Shown: positions 1 through 6,258 of the stretch, piece after piece | How positions within the stretch are numbered: position 1 is the first letter of the stretch | Layout of the letters: each line of letters opens with the position of its first letter | Origin: a virus | Strand: one strand, 5' to 3' | Virus record (IMG/VR): IMGVR_UViG_3300011258_001167 | Location: 1-35,850 of that record | DNA length: 35,850 nt | The notes under the pieces: model-generated | What the model saw: the letters and a program-made list of their open reading frames with translations, nothing else | Database searches by the model: none | Told to the model about the DNA's origin: nothing | Program-made: the position numbers and the translations under genes

Positions 1-21
1 CCCCGACAGATACAAGGGAGG
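1..21. repeat. 21-bp terminal direct repeat (circular contig closure), left copy
   Basis: Bases 1-21 are identical to 35830-35850. The repressor frame that runs off the right edge continues across the joint and stops at 29-31, overlapping the next start. The repeat is therefore most simply the assembly overlap of a circular or circularly permuted molecule, leaving a unit of 35829 bp. Headful packaging, expected for a P22-like phage, gives circularly permuted ends and would assemble this way. Confidence 0.9.
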
Positions 22-27
22 GAAGGA

Positions 28-372
28 ATGAGCAACAAAACAATAGTGGTAATCGCCGTTATCCTGTATATTGGCGTGTCGATCTTATTACTAGGGCCAT
101 ATAGTGGCGGTCAGGCAATCGGAGGAATTGTATCGATTTGGTTGCTATACACCCTGATAGGGTTCTTAGCTAAAAAAATCAAAAATGATAGCCCTGTTTT
201 AAGAATGGTATCAGGCGTAATAACCTATATGTTAGCAAGCACCTTGTATGCTTTTGGCTCTGCGGATGGTGGTGACCCTAACTTTCTCATTGGGTTCTCG
301 CTTTACATTTTACCAACTCTTTTTGTTGTGCCCCTTGATTTATACCTACACGAAAGACAGGAAGAACAATAG
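28..372 (+). CDS. Small multi-pass membrane protein of the immunity region
   Basis: A 114-aa protein with about four hydrophobic segments (roughly residues 5-24, 29-49, 60-78 and 85-106) and a charged C-terminal tail rich in Glu and Gln. I recognise no family. The start is supported by GGGAGGGAAGG just upstream. It also overlaps the repressor stop as ATGA once the contig is closed into a circle (repressor stop at 29-31), so it is translationally coupled to the repressor and should be expressed in the lysogen. Superinfection-exclusion proteins are often small membrane proteins in this position, but that role is inference only. Confidence 0.8.
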   Translation: MSNKTIVVIAVILYIGVSILLLGPYSGGQAIGGIVSIWLLYTLIGFLAKKIKNDSPVLRMVSGVITYMLASTLYAFGSADGGDPNFLIGFSLYILPTLFVVPLDLYLHERQEEQ

Positions 373-381
373 CAATCAGCA

Positions 382-594
382 ATGAAACGTGACCACGCCC
401 TTCACCAAGCCGTAATAAGCGCATTATCCGCCCTTGTACATCAGCAACAGGCCATAAGCGCTATGCAGGGAATTATTAACACACCTAAAGGCGAAGATCG
501 GAAAGCGGCAAACGATATAATCGACAAAAATTTAAAAAAATCTCTCGATATATTAAAAAACACCCTCGAATTGCTAGGGAAAGAATATGAGTAA
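382..594 (+). CDS. Hypothetical 70-aa helical protein
   Basis: A 70-aa, mostly helical, charged protein with no recognisable domain. It lies 9 bp after the membrane-protein gene and overlaps the next start by 8 bp, so it belongs to the repressor operon. The N-terminal half has an HxxxxAV...ALVHQQQA amphipathic pattern and the C-terminal half a Leu-heptad-like pattern, so self-association or pairing with the following coiled-coil protein is plausible but unproven. Confidence 0.7.
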   Translation: MKRDHALHQAVISALSALVHQQQAISAMQGIINTPKGEDRKAANDIIDKNLKKSLDILKNTLELLGKEYE

Positions 595-868
595 CGTAAA
601 AGACTTCAAATATCACCGCGCCCTTAAAAAAACCGTAAAAGAAGTAGAGGAAAAGTTTGCAAAATCCGGTGACGGAGGCGATAATGGTGATATGGAACAC
701 CTAATAGGCAAGCTTGAAGGCGCAATTGCAGGACTCGACAAGAGAATATCTCTTGTTGAGGGCGACCTAAGAAAAGCGGTCGAAAAAATTGATCGTAATT
801 TCCTGTTTATGCTGGCTGGCTTTGCGAGCGTCCTTGGCGTTTTAGCAAAAGGCTTCGGCTGGCTCTAG
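587..868 (+). CDS. Coiled-coil protein with C-terminal membrane anchor
   Basis: A 93-aa protein with a charged N-terminus, a Gly/Asp-rich linker near residues 27-35, a coiled coil at about 37-68 and a hydrophobic segment at about 70-92. This is the architecture of XhlA-type phage membrane proteins, and also of the 113-aa protein encoded at 15190-15531 in the lysis cassette. Here it sits in the immunity operon rather than with lysis genes, so a role at the host membrane during lysogeny is more likely than lysis. It is the last + gene before a convergent gene on -, with which it overlaps by 3 bp. Confidence 0.75.
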   Translation: MSNVKDFKYHRALKKTVKEVEEKFAKSGDGGDNGDMEHLIGKLEGAIAGLDKRISLVEGDLRKAVEKIDRNFLFMLAGFASVLGVLAKGFGWL

Positions 869-1011
869 CCCCTAATGCCCTTCGCCCTATTCCGCAATAA
901 TTTTGCTGTTTCCTCTAATGATCTTGCATAAGCCTCTTTAAGAGCTTCTTTTTCATTTACACAGTCTTTGCACACGCAGACTGCAACATCTTCCTGTTTT
1001 TTTGGTTGCAT
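865..1011 (-). CDS. 48-aa Cys-rich small protein, convergent with the immunity operon
   Basis: ATG at 1011-1009, stop at 867-865. The 48-aa product has Cys at positions 12, 14 and 17 (a CxCxxC pattern) near the N-terminus, followed by a charged helix rich in Glu, Lys and Ala ending in RAKGIRG. A GGGGAA sequence lies about 7 bases upstream. A promoter with a perfect TTGACA and 17-bp spacing stands about 85 bases before the start, which is the best support that this is a real gene. Transcription from it would run antisense into the immunity operon. The family is not recognised. Confidence 0.55.
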   Translation of the reverse strand: MQPKKQEDVAVCVCKDCVNEKEALKEAYARSLEETAKLLRNRAKGIRG

Positions 1012-1101
1012 ATTATTTTCCCCGTACAATCTATAGTTTTTCCTCTTTTATAAGAGGCTGCTAATCTTGTCAAATTTGATTCGCCCTGAAGAAGAACAAA
1101 G

Positions 1102-1130
1102 ATAGTACAAACAAAATATTTTCCTGTCAA
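1102..1130 (-). promoter_or_regulatory. Sigma70-type promoter for the 48-aa gene
   Basis: On the minus strand: TTGACA (1130-1125), 17-bp spacer, TACTAT (1107-1102). A second TTGACA lies at 1073-1068 with TATAAA 15 bp on. Both point toward the 48-aa gene at 1011-865 and away from the early operon. No 17-bp operator overlaps either promoter, so expression may be independent of the repressor. Confidence 0.55.
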
Positions 1131-1178
1131 TCTTGATAAATCACCCCCAAAGCCGCAGAAAATCTAGCCTTAAAATAA

Positions 1179-1232
1179 TTTACCATTTTGGTGAAAAAAG
1201 ATGTTGACCCGTTCACCGTTTTGGTGAATACT
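1179..1232 (+). promoter_or_regulatory. Repressed early promoter with two operators (PL/OL-like)
   Basis: Two near-palindromic 17-mers, TTTACCATTTTGGTGAA (1179-1195) and TTCACCGTTTTGGTGAA (1212-1228), have centres 33 bp apart. TTGACC (1204-1209), a 17-bp spacer and AATACT (1227-1232) form a promoter whose spacer is almost exactly the second operator. Repressor binding there would block RNA polymerase and shut the operon that begins at 1267. The same 17-mer occurs three times in front of the repressor gene near 35456-35530. Confidence 0.8.
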
Positions 1233-1266
1233 ACCCCTACGAACTAACCGAAAGGGGAATAAACAA

Positions 1267-1503
1267 ATGAATAACAGAGATCAAGAACTACACGCACAGG
1301 CCATAAAAACACTTTATGCGGGCCTCGAACAGATCGAGAAGGAAACACCCGACTCGTTCCCATATATAGAAGAGATAGAGGACATCCTATATCGCCTCGA
1401 TGATTTGCAAGGCGCTGTATTGGCCTTTGACCTTTCCGAACATTTAATAAACCAAAGAGACGCTGCGATTGAGGCGCACGCAGACCAGAGGGCAGAAAGA
1501 TGA
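1267..1503 (+). CDS. Hypothetical 78-aa protein, first gene of left operon
   Basis: A 78-aa acidic, helical protein with no recognised domain. GAAAGGGGAA lies just upstream of the ATG. It is the first gene after the operator-controlled promoter at 1204-1232, so it should be among the earliest products on induction. Lambda-type phages often place host-takeover or anti-host-defence proteins here, but nothing in the sequence shows a specific function. Its stop overlaps the next start (ATGA). Confidence 0.75.
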   Translation: MNNRDQELHAQAIKTLYAGLEQIEKETPDSFPYIEEIEDILYRLDDLQGAVLAFDLSEHLINQRDAAIEAHADQRAER

Positions 1504-1763
1504 TTAAAGACGAAAACTTAACAATACCTGTTATGGCACTGCCAGCAAACCAGAATGTCCATGTTGAGCCGGTAAGACCGCTTCCAACCTATTCAGCACG
1601 TGAGTTTGATGCACAAAAGCAGATAGCAATCCTGACAAACGCCCTTGAGGTCATACACCGCAGAGCGAAGGAAACTTACAAGATGCGCCCTTACCACGAT
1701 GAAGAAATTTCATTCATGGGAATGGTTGCCGAAAACGCCCTTATTAACGCAGGAGAGATGTAA
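1500..1763 (+). CDS. Hypothetical 87-aa protein
   Basis: An 87-aa protein with a Pro-rich N-terminal third and a helical C-terminal half. The core at about 36-58 reads like a short coiled coil, and the end resembles the small phage proteins that finish with a conserved helix around MVAENAL. It overlaps its upstream neighbour by ATGA and shares one base with the next gene. No function is recognised. Confidence 0.75.
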   Translation: MIKDENLTIPVMALPANQNVHVEPVRPLPTYSAREFDAQKQIAILTNALEVIHRRAKETYKMRPYHDEEISFMGMVAENALINAGEM

Positions 1764-2080
1764 TGGATATGAACCAAGCGCCAGCAACATTATTCGAAGC
1801 CAGCCGTATATACGAGGCTGGGCGCATAGACCAACTACATGCGGATATTAACCACCTTGAGAGGTTAGACGCTAGAGAGCCGCGCCCCCGTAGAAAAACA
1901 AGCATTCACGACCTTCGCAAGAAAACAGTTATTCGCGATTTAAAGGGCGTGTCCCCTCTTCCTACGAAGGAAGTCCCCGAAACTATTGGCTTTGGCACTT
2001 TCGTGCTTTCCATGATTACTGTCATTGCCACTTTTTTCTCAAGCATTGGCCTCTATGCCGTGATTGCGGGGTTGATATGA
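1763..2080 (+). CDS. Hypothetical 105-aa protein with C-terminal transmembrane segment
   Basis: The N-terminal about 75 residues are charged with a basic stretch (REPRPRRKTS near 40-49). A single hydrophobic segment follows at about 78-104. The topology is a cytoplasmic basic domain with a C-terminal membrane anchor. No family is recognised. It is translationally coupled on both sides (TAATG with the upstream gene, ATGA with the downstream gene). Confidence 0.7.
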   Translation: MDMNQAPATLFEASRIYEAGRIDQLHADINHLERLDAREPRPRRKTSIHDLRKKTVIRDLKGVSPLPTKEVPETIGFGTFVLSMITVIATFFSSIGLYAVIAGLI

Positions 2081-2220
2081 AAACATTCAAAGAATTACTG
2101 AGTATGCTGCGTAGCAAGCTCCGGCGGTTTCCCCGTTCAACTGTACCGCCGGAGCAAGCGCAGGATAATGAAGAAGATTGGGAGGAATACGGGCTTTGGT
2201 GCGAAGGGAAATTAAAATGA
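2077..2220 (+). CDS. 47-aa hypothetical protein bridging two coupled genes
   Basis: An ORF of 47 codons with a basic N-terminal half (LRSKLRRFPR) and an acidic C-terminal half (NEEDWEEYG). Its ATG overlaps the stop of the previous gene, and its TGA overlaps the ATG of the annealing-protein gene at 2217, so it fills the gap exactly. That overlap pattern is the main evidence that it is real. It also fixes the start of the next gene at 2217. Confidence 0.7.
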   Translation: MKTFKELLSMLRSKLRRFPRSTVPPEQAQDNEEDWEEYGLWCEGKLK

Positions 2221-2852
2221 AACTACAAGCTGCAATGGATGAAATAGCTGGCATTAACCAAGCCGGGAAAACTGGAACTACCAAGGTTCAAGGCGGAAAG
2301 ATTTACACGAATGTATCTGCCCGCGTTGAAGTTTTAAGAAAGCATTTAGGGCTTGAGTGCGGCATAGAGACAGCCCCCCTATTCCCGGCTAATGGCGGCA
2401 TATTTATGCAAGCATGGGTAAAAGACAAAAGCGGATTTATTCTAGGTACAGGTCACGCTTATGCGACTAGCGTATCCAAAGAAAAAGGTATTGAAAAGCT
2501 TGAAACTACCGCCGTAGGACGCGCCCTAGCCTCTCTTGGTCTTGCTGGTGGGGAATATGCCTCTGATGTTGAAATGAATACTTGGCAAGAGCGGTACGAA
2601 GAACCCAGCACAGGCATCCATATTGAAATAAGCGCGGATGATGTGGCGCCAGAGGATTGGCTTGCGTCTAAAATTTCACTCATTGAAGAGTACGCTACTA
2701 AGCCCCGCTCTACGCCGGAGGGCGTGGGGAAGGCATATGATAAAGCCATCCATGATCCTATTTGGGCAAAACTCACGCCAGAGCAATGCGCCGAATACGA
2801 AGAGACAATCAAACAAATTAAATTCCAACTCAAACAGAAAGAAACAGCATGA
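2217..2852 (+). CDS. Single-strand annealing recombinase-like protein (ERF/Rad52-type)
   Basis: A 211-aa protein. Residues about 25-110 carry the pattern seen in ERF/Rad52-like phage annealing proteins: a strand-rich stretch with an aliphatic GHA motif (about 77-79), then an E-T-TAVGRALASLGLAG segment (about 95-110), which is the most recognisable signature. The C-terminal half is a variable, charged, helical tail. The start was moved to the internal ATG at 2217 because it overlaps the previous stop (ATGA) and has AAGGGAA upstream. It is followed directly by an SSB-like gene, the usual partner. It probably anneals single strands for phage recombination, genome circularisation and repair. Confidence 0.75.
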   Translation: MKLQAAMDEIAGINQAGKTGTTKVQGGKIYTNVSARVEVLRKHLGLECGIETAPLFPANGGIFMQAWVKDKSGFILGTGHAYATSVSKEKGIEKLETTAVGRALASLGLAGGEYASDVEMNTWQERYEEPSTGIHIEISADDVAPEDWLASKISLIEEYATKPRSTPEGVGKAYDKAIHDPIWAKLTPEQCAEYEETIKQIKFQLKQKETA

Positions 2853-3088
2853 GCAAAATGAAATTCAAATACGAAGCCGTTCACACGGAAAAATACACTG
2901 ATAAAGCAACAGGTGAGGAGCGCAAGAAATACACCAAGATAGGCGCGGTCTTTGAAAGAGAAGACGGAACACTGTGCATGAAGCTTCTCGATAGTTGGGT
3001 TAATTTCTATCCGCCCAAGATCAAAGAAGACGGCTATCAAGCTGCAAAGCAAGCCGTAGATAATACATCCGACGACATACCTTTTTAA
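2849..3088 (+). CDS. SSB-like single-stranded DNA-binding protein
   Basis: A 79-aa protein, far shorter than bacterial SSB (about 170 aa). It ends in the acidic tip DDIPF, which in SSB proteins docks partner enzymes. The N-terminal part is strand-rich with Lys and Tyr (KYTKIGAVFE, LLDSWVNFYPP), consistent with a minimal OB-like fold. It overlaps the annealing-protein gene by ATGA. I infer it coats single-stranded DNA for that protein. The tail motif is seen directly; the fold is inferred. Confidence 0.7.
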   Translation: MSKMKFKYEAVHTEKYTDKATGEERKKYTKIGAVFEREDGTLCMKLLDSWVNFYPPKIKEDGYQAAKQAVDNTSDDIPF

Positions 3089-3108
3089 CCCCAAAGAAAG
3101 AGAGAAAA

Positions 3109-3564
3109 ATGACCGACTACACACAAACCAAAACCTATCGTAGCCATGTAAAAAGAGCGCAAAAGCTGGACTTTCCAGAAGGTGCAATTGCCAATAAATC
3201 ATGGTTTCAAAAAAAATACTCTGATGAAAAAAGGTGTATTTATTCCCAAGCGACCTGCTCGGATGCCTACAAAGGCATGAGTGTCGCCTTTAAAGCCGGT
3301 AACAGTGTTTTCTTTAAGGTAAGCAAGTACAATACATACCGTAAAAACGTGGATAATTTGATTGAGAAATCCCTAGCCAAAAAGCCCATCAAGGATACGC
3401 CAGCACCAAGAGAGGATAGCCGGATTGACCGCCTAGAAGGGGCGCTGAATAGCCTTCGCATGGAAATGACTATATTGCGGGAACGCTTGGAGAATATTGA
3501 ACCCAATATACGCGCTCCTCAAGAGCCTGTAAGACGTGAAGCAGCCAAGAGATCATTTTTCTAA
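3109..3564 (+). CDS. Hypothetical 151-aa protein with C-terminal coiled coil
   Basis: The N-terminal about 85 residues are basic and aromatic with two Cys (RCIYSQATC). A coiled coil follows at about 102-131 (RIDRLEGALNSL, then MEMTILRERLENIE), and then a Pro/Arg-rich tail. GAAAGAGAG precedes the ATG. The stop shares its last base with the next start. No family is recognised. The position between SSB and a nuclease suggests a recombination accessory role, which is inference. Confidence 0.7.
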   Translation: MTDYTQTKTYRSHVKRAQKLDFPEGAIANKSWFQKKYSDEKRCIYSQATCSDAYKGMSVAFKAGNSVFFKVSKYNTYRKNVDNLIEKSLAKKPIKDTPAPREDSRIDRLEGALNSLRMEMTILRERLENIEPNIRAPQEPVRREAAKRSFF

Positions 3565-3911
3565 TGCTTAAGAAACCTAAACCATCAACCGCAGAGCTTC
3601 GGAGACATGCCACCATGATACGCAGTATCGGTATGTGTGTAGCCGAGCTTATGCGGCCTGAGCCTTGCGGGGGAGAATTACAAAGCTGCCACGTAAGAAT
3701 AGGAGGCGGCGCGGGTATAGCTCAAAAACCACCAAAGAGAGAGGTTCCTATGTGCGCTTTACACCATAGCATACAGCACAAAGTAGGAGAAAAAACATTT
3801 TGGGGTGAGCGATTAAATGAAGTCATAACGCTTGCCTGTGTATTGGGGGTTATGACAGACGATTTAGAACAGGCGCAATTCGAATGTATGGAGTTTAGAT
3901 ATGGGTATTGA
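3564..3911 (+). CDS. HNH-like (Ref/DUF968-type) nuclease
   Basis: A 115-aa protein with a zinc/His-Me finger pattern: Cys35, Cys42-His43, then a Gly-rich loop and KPPKREVP, then Cys64, His67-His68 and His72. Order and spacing fit the phage proteins with CHxR...G-KP...PLCxxHHxxQH, known as DUF968/Ref-like, where the His pair is catalytic. FW at 79-80, after the finger, is also typical. Ref-type enzymes are recombination-linked nucleases, which matches the neighbours. It overlaps the next gene by 11 bp. Confidence 0.65.
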   Translation: MLKKPKPSTAELRRHATMIRSIGMCVAELMRPEPCGGELQSCHVRIGGGAGIAQKPPKREVPMCALHHSIQHKVGEKTFWGERLNEVITLACVLGVMTDDLEQAQFECMEFRYGY

Positions 3912-4335
3912 GGCAGAGATAGCAAAGAGAACCGCCGTGCATTTTGAAGCAAAAAAAGACGCGCTCAAACAGGTTCAAAGCGGCGATGTAAAGGTGACGT
4001 TTACAATTAACCCGGAGGAAATGCCATCGAGCTTGTATTCAGACGCTATGGGTCAAAGATATATGATTGCGGTTGTCGCTTTAAACGATGATGAAACACC
4101 CAAAGAGAGGCCCAAAGAAAAGCCCAAAAGCTTCGCCGGGCAAGCCAAGATGCTGGCGGCGGACGAAAGTTTTCACCAATACGTTGCCCGCGTTATCGGG
4201 GGCGATATAAACCCCGAAACCTATATCAAGGATGTATGCGGCATTCAAAGCTGCGCCGAGCTTATAGAAGGCACTGAGGCCGCAAAAAAGCTTAAGGGGA
4301 TTCAGGCCAATTTCTTGCAGTGGAAGGATTTTTAA
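3901..4335 (+). CDS. Conserved phage hypothetical protein (144 aa)
   Basis: The N-terminal about 60 residues form a compact domain beginning EAEIAKRTAVHFEAKKDAL and containing GQRYMIAVVAL. A Lys/Pro/Glu-rich linker (about 65-78) follows, then a C-terminal domain with the motif YIKDVCGIQSCAEL (about 108-121). I recall this two-part arrangement from hypothetical genes in alphaproteobacterial prophage recombination modules, but know no function for it. It overlaps the nuclease gene by 11 bp. Confidence 0.7.
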   Translation: MGIEAEIAKRTAVHFEAKKDALKQVQSGDVKVTFTINPEEMPSSLYSDAMGQRYMIAVVALNDDETPKERPKEKPKSFAGQAKMLAADESFHQYVARVIGGDINPETYIKDVCGIQSCAELIEGTEAAKKLKGIQANFLQWKDF

Positions 4336-4337
4336 CC

Positions 4338-4550
4338 ATGGAATACCTGCCCCTGCTATCAGCCATATTTATTACATGGTGCGCCTTTATGGGTGTTTGG
4401 TCAGAGTACACGGCTGCAAAGCTATATGATGTCTTAGAAAAAGCCATAAAGAACAATTTTGATTTGGCGGATCGAAATATACAGCTTTCAAACAAGATCC
4501 ATAAATTAACCCGAAAGAGAGACGCTAAGGGGCGCTTTGTAAAGAAATGA
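4338..4550 (+). CDS. Small membrane-anchored protein (70 aa)
   Basis: A hydrophobic segment at about residues 4-22 is followed by a charged helical, probably coiled-coil tail ending in basic residues. The ATG at 4338 was chosen over an in-frame ATG at 4320: 4338 has GGAAGGA 9 bases upstream, and 4320 lies inside the preceding gene and just before that Shine-Dalgarno sequence. The ATGA overlap with the next gene supports translation. It could form an Rz-like or regulatory membrane protein; the function is unknown. Confidence 0.6.
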   Translation: MEYLPLLSAIFITWCAFMGVWSEYTAAKLYDVLEKAIKNNFDLADRNIQLSNKIHKLTRKRDAKGRFVKK

Positions 4551-4738
4551 AAACTCTTGTCTTCATATCCGGCTTTGCTGCCTGCGCCTTTCTAAACGCG
4601 CTTATGCCTGAAGCTGCGGCAGAGATAGAGCGCGATACGGTGTTCGTGCATACGGAGCAAGTAATTGAGATTTGCTCGGCTGATGATGTGGGATTGGTGA
4701 GATTAACCGTTGAGGATATTAAGGAGTTAGTGAAATGA
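4547..4738 (+). CDS. Small secreted or periplasmic protein (63 aa)
   Basis: The N-terminus has a basic start, a hydrophobic core and an Ala-rich end at about residue 25 (PEAAAE), which looks like a cleavable signal peptide. The mature part would be about 38 acidic residues with one Cys. No family is recognised. It is coupled by ATGA to both neighbours. Confidence 0.6.
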   Translation: MKTLVFISGFAACAFLNALMPEAAAEIERDTVFVHTEQVIEICSADDVGLVRLTVEDIKELVK

Positions 4739-5013
4739 GTGATAAACCCTACTCAGTAAAGACTTTAGCCGAAAGATGGGATTGTTCTAAGCAGAAGATT
4801 CACAACATGATAAAGGCGAAAGAGATTAAAAACACGTTCCCGGTGGGAAATATGCTTAGAATTCCGGTATGGGAAATTGAAAGGATCGAGTCATGTGGAA
4901 TAGAACACCAGAACTCTACAGAGGAAAATACTACGCCAGAAGCGGCACGGGGCAGAAAACTAGGAGAAAATCACTTGGAACGTCAACCTTGGAGTTGGCA
5001 CGGCAGCGCCTAG
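4735..5013 (+). CDS. Excisionase-like helix-turn-helix protein
   Basis: A 92-aa protein. Residues about 6-50 form a MerR/excisionase-type winged HTH: YSVKTLAERWDCSKQKIHNMI, then a turn and IPVWEIERIE. The remaining about 40 residues are low in structure and are encoded out of frame with the integrase start, which lies inside this gene (121-bp overlap). Xis genes commonly precede and overlap int. Xis would bend attachment-site DNA and steer the integrase toward excision. It could also be a regulator of int; position favours Xis. Confidence 0.75.
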   Translation: MSDKPYSVKTLAERWDCSKQKIHNMIKAKEIKNTFPVGNMLRIPVWEIERIESCGIEHQNSTEENTTPEAARGRKLGENHLERQPWSWHGSA

Positions 5014-5876
5014 AAGATTTAATCTTATTTGATGATTCAAACCCGATTTTAATTAAGGATATGTGGGCGGAATACGCCAAAGAGAAGGAAAATAAATATC
5101 GAGATTTAATGTATATGTGGCGCTCATTAGAGCCAACATTCGGGCATTTGCGCCCAGACCAAGTAACGCGGCAGAAATGCAAAGAATTTAGTAAAGAGAA
5201 AAACATGAAGGCAGGAACAATCATAAGACAGCTAGGAGCGCTCAGGGCAGCCCTTAAATGGAATGACCCTAACACCCCCGCTATATTCTGGTTTCCCCCT
5301 TCTCCGCCCCCCAGAGATCGTTATTTAACACGATTAGAGGTGCAGGAATTGCTTGAGGTGTGCGAGCAGCCCCATATCAGGTTATTTATTACTCTCGCTA
5401 TTTGTACGGCAGCGCGTAAATCCGCCCTGCTAGAGCTTACATGGGATAATGTGGACTTTGAGAGAGGGCAGATTAATCTCGGTATTGGTGCATCAAATAA
5501 AAACCGCGCAATCGTGCCTATGAACTCAACAGCGGAAAGAGCCTTGGAAGAGGCTTATAGCTACCGCCTTACTGACAATGTAATCGAGTATAACGGACGC
5601 GCCATTAAAGATGTGAAGCGGGGTTTTGCGAGATGTGTAAAGGCGGCTGGTCTTACGGGCGATATAAGCCCTCACACCCTTCGTCATACCTCGGCAGTGT
5701 GGATGGCAGAGGATAGAGTGCCAATGTCTGAGATTGCTCAATATTTAGGCCATACAAATACTCGCGTTACGGAAAGAACATACGCCCGTTATTCACCTGA
5801 TTTTCTTAAAGGCGCAGCTAATTCTTTGGAATTGGGTTCAATTGCACCCAAAAATGAGGGTCTTATAAAATGCTAA
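4893..5876 (+). CDS. int: Tyrosine recombinase (phage integrase)
   Basis: A 327-aa integrase. The N-terminal about 45 residues form an arm-binding-type domain (YYARSGTG...RRKSLGTS). A SAM-like core-binding domain covers about 50-125 and the catalytic domain about 143-310. Catalytic residues are visible: Arg175 (TAARKS), Lys203, the box HTLRH at 261-265, His287 in LGH, and the nucleophile Tyr297 in the TERTYARY segment. The start at 4893 gives the expected N-terminal domain. The gene ends 24 bp before the tRNA-Asp attachment core, the normal int-attP arrangement. Confidence 0.95.
   Translation: MWNRTPELYRGKYYARSGTGQKTRRKSLGTSTLELARQRLEDLILFDDSNPILIKDMWAEYAKEKENKYRDLMYMWRSLEPTFGHLRPDQVTRQKCKEFSKEKNMKAGTIIRQLGALRAALKWNDPNTPAIFWFPPSPPPRDRYLTRLEVQELLEVCEQPHIRLFITLAICTAARKSALLELTWDNVDFERGQINLGIGASNKNRAIVPMNSTAERALEEAYSYRLTDNVIEYNGRAIKDVKRGFARCVKAAGLTGDISPHTLRHTSAVWMAEDRVPMSEIAQYLGHTNTRVTERTYARYSPDFLKGAANSLELGSIAPKNEGLIKC
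5832..5849 (+). repeat. 18-bp direct repeat flanking attP core (first copy; second at 6039-6056)
   Basis: TTGGGTTCAATTGCACCC occurs at 5832-5849, within the 3' end of int, and identically at 6039-6056. The two copies lie on opposite sides of the attP core at 5901-5945. The inner 16 bases are also an imperfect palindrome. Placement either side of the core is what arm-type integrase or Xis binding sites look like. The element also resembles a tRNA T-arm. Confidence 0.6.
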
Positions 5877-5900
5877 TTCTTCTGAAAGCCTTACCCCAAA

Positions 5901-5945
5901 TGGCGCGAGTGACGAGACTTGAACTCGCGGCCTCCGCCGTGACAG
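5901..5945 (-). other. attP core: 3' part of a tRNA-Asp(GUC) gene
   Basis: Read on the minus strand, these 45 bases match a tRNA from the anticodon loop to CCA: loop CTGTCAC (anticodon GTC), 3' anticodon-stem strand GGCGG, variable AGGCC, T-stem GCGAG, loop TTCAAGT, T-stem CTCGT, acceptor CACTCGC, discriminator G, CCA. Beyond 5945 the match stops: the 5' anticodon strand CCGCC is absent. A partial tRNA right after int is the classic attP core, and insertion would restore the host tRNA-Asp 3' end. The variable and T-arm resemble alphaproteobacterial tRNA-Asp. Confidence 0.85.
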
Positions 5946-6038
5946 AACACGGGCCTGATGCCAATGTGTTGATGTTTAATAACTTTTTAAAAAGCAGTCG
6001 TCAATATTTATATAAACGAATCGGGAACGTCAATCATT

Positions 6039-6068
6039 TTGGGTTCAATTGCACCCGCGGCCTCCGCC
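6039..6068. repeat. Second 18-bp repeat plus partial second copy of the attP core
   Basis: 6039-6056 is the second copy of the 18-bp repeat. It runs directly into CGCGGCCTCCGCC (6056-6068), which is identical to 5926-5938 inside the tRNA-Asp core; allowing two mismatches the match is 20 bases (6049-6068 with 5919-5938). The stretch from 5877 to 6102 otherwise contains no gene. 5968-6020 is AT-rich. Confidence 0.6.
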
Positions 6069-6102
6069 TAAATCCATGTATTACGAAAAGGAGTAATCAC
6101 GC

Positions 6103-6258
6103 ATGACATATATATACGAATCAGCCGCCCGGCTGCGAACAGAAGCAAACAAACTAGAGCAAGCAGCGGAGGCTTTACGAGAAGAAGCGGCTCGGCTGGT
6201 TACGGAGAATCTGAGTTTAGAAACCACTAAAAACTTAACCAAAGGAGAAAAAACATGA
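6103..6258 (+). CDS. 51-aa helical protein, first gene of accessory block
   Basis: ATG at 6103, TGA at 6256-6258, with AAAAGGAG 9 bases upstream. The product is almost entirely one amphipathic, heptad-patterned helix rich in Ala, Glu, Arg and Leu, so it probably forms a coiled coil. Its stop overlaps the start of the next gene (ATGA), which makes it a coupled partner of the 111-aa protein. No function is recognised. Confidence 0.65.
   Translation: MTYIYESAARLRTEANKLEQAAEALREEAARLVTENLSLETTKNLTKGEKT

Noticed and set aside
1-21. Terminal repeat as an att duplication or cos end
   Set aside because: It lies inside the repressor C-terminus, far from int, and the coding frame is continuous across it, so it is best explained as contig-closure overlap.
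1042-1057. CCTCTTTTATAAGAGG hairpin as a terminator
   Set aside because: No T-run follows the stem on either strand. It overlaps a possible -10 element instead.
2459-3202. 247-aa ORF on the minus strand
   Set aside because: It is antisense to the coupled annealing-protein and SSB-like genes, has no suitable neighbours on that strand, and has a composition typical of a shadow frame.
5901-5945. Complete tRNA gene
   Set aside because: Only the part from the anticodon loop to CCA is present. The D-arm, the 5' acceptor strand and the 5' anticodon-stem strand are missing.
5870-6106. 78-aa ORF downstream of the integrase
   Set aside because: It reads through the attP core; the ARVTRLELAASAV segment is simply the translated antisense of the tRNA-Asp 3' end, a known false-gene pattern.
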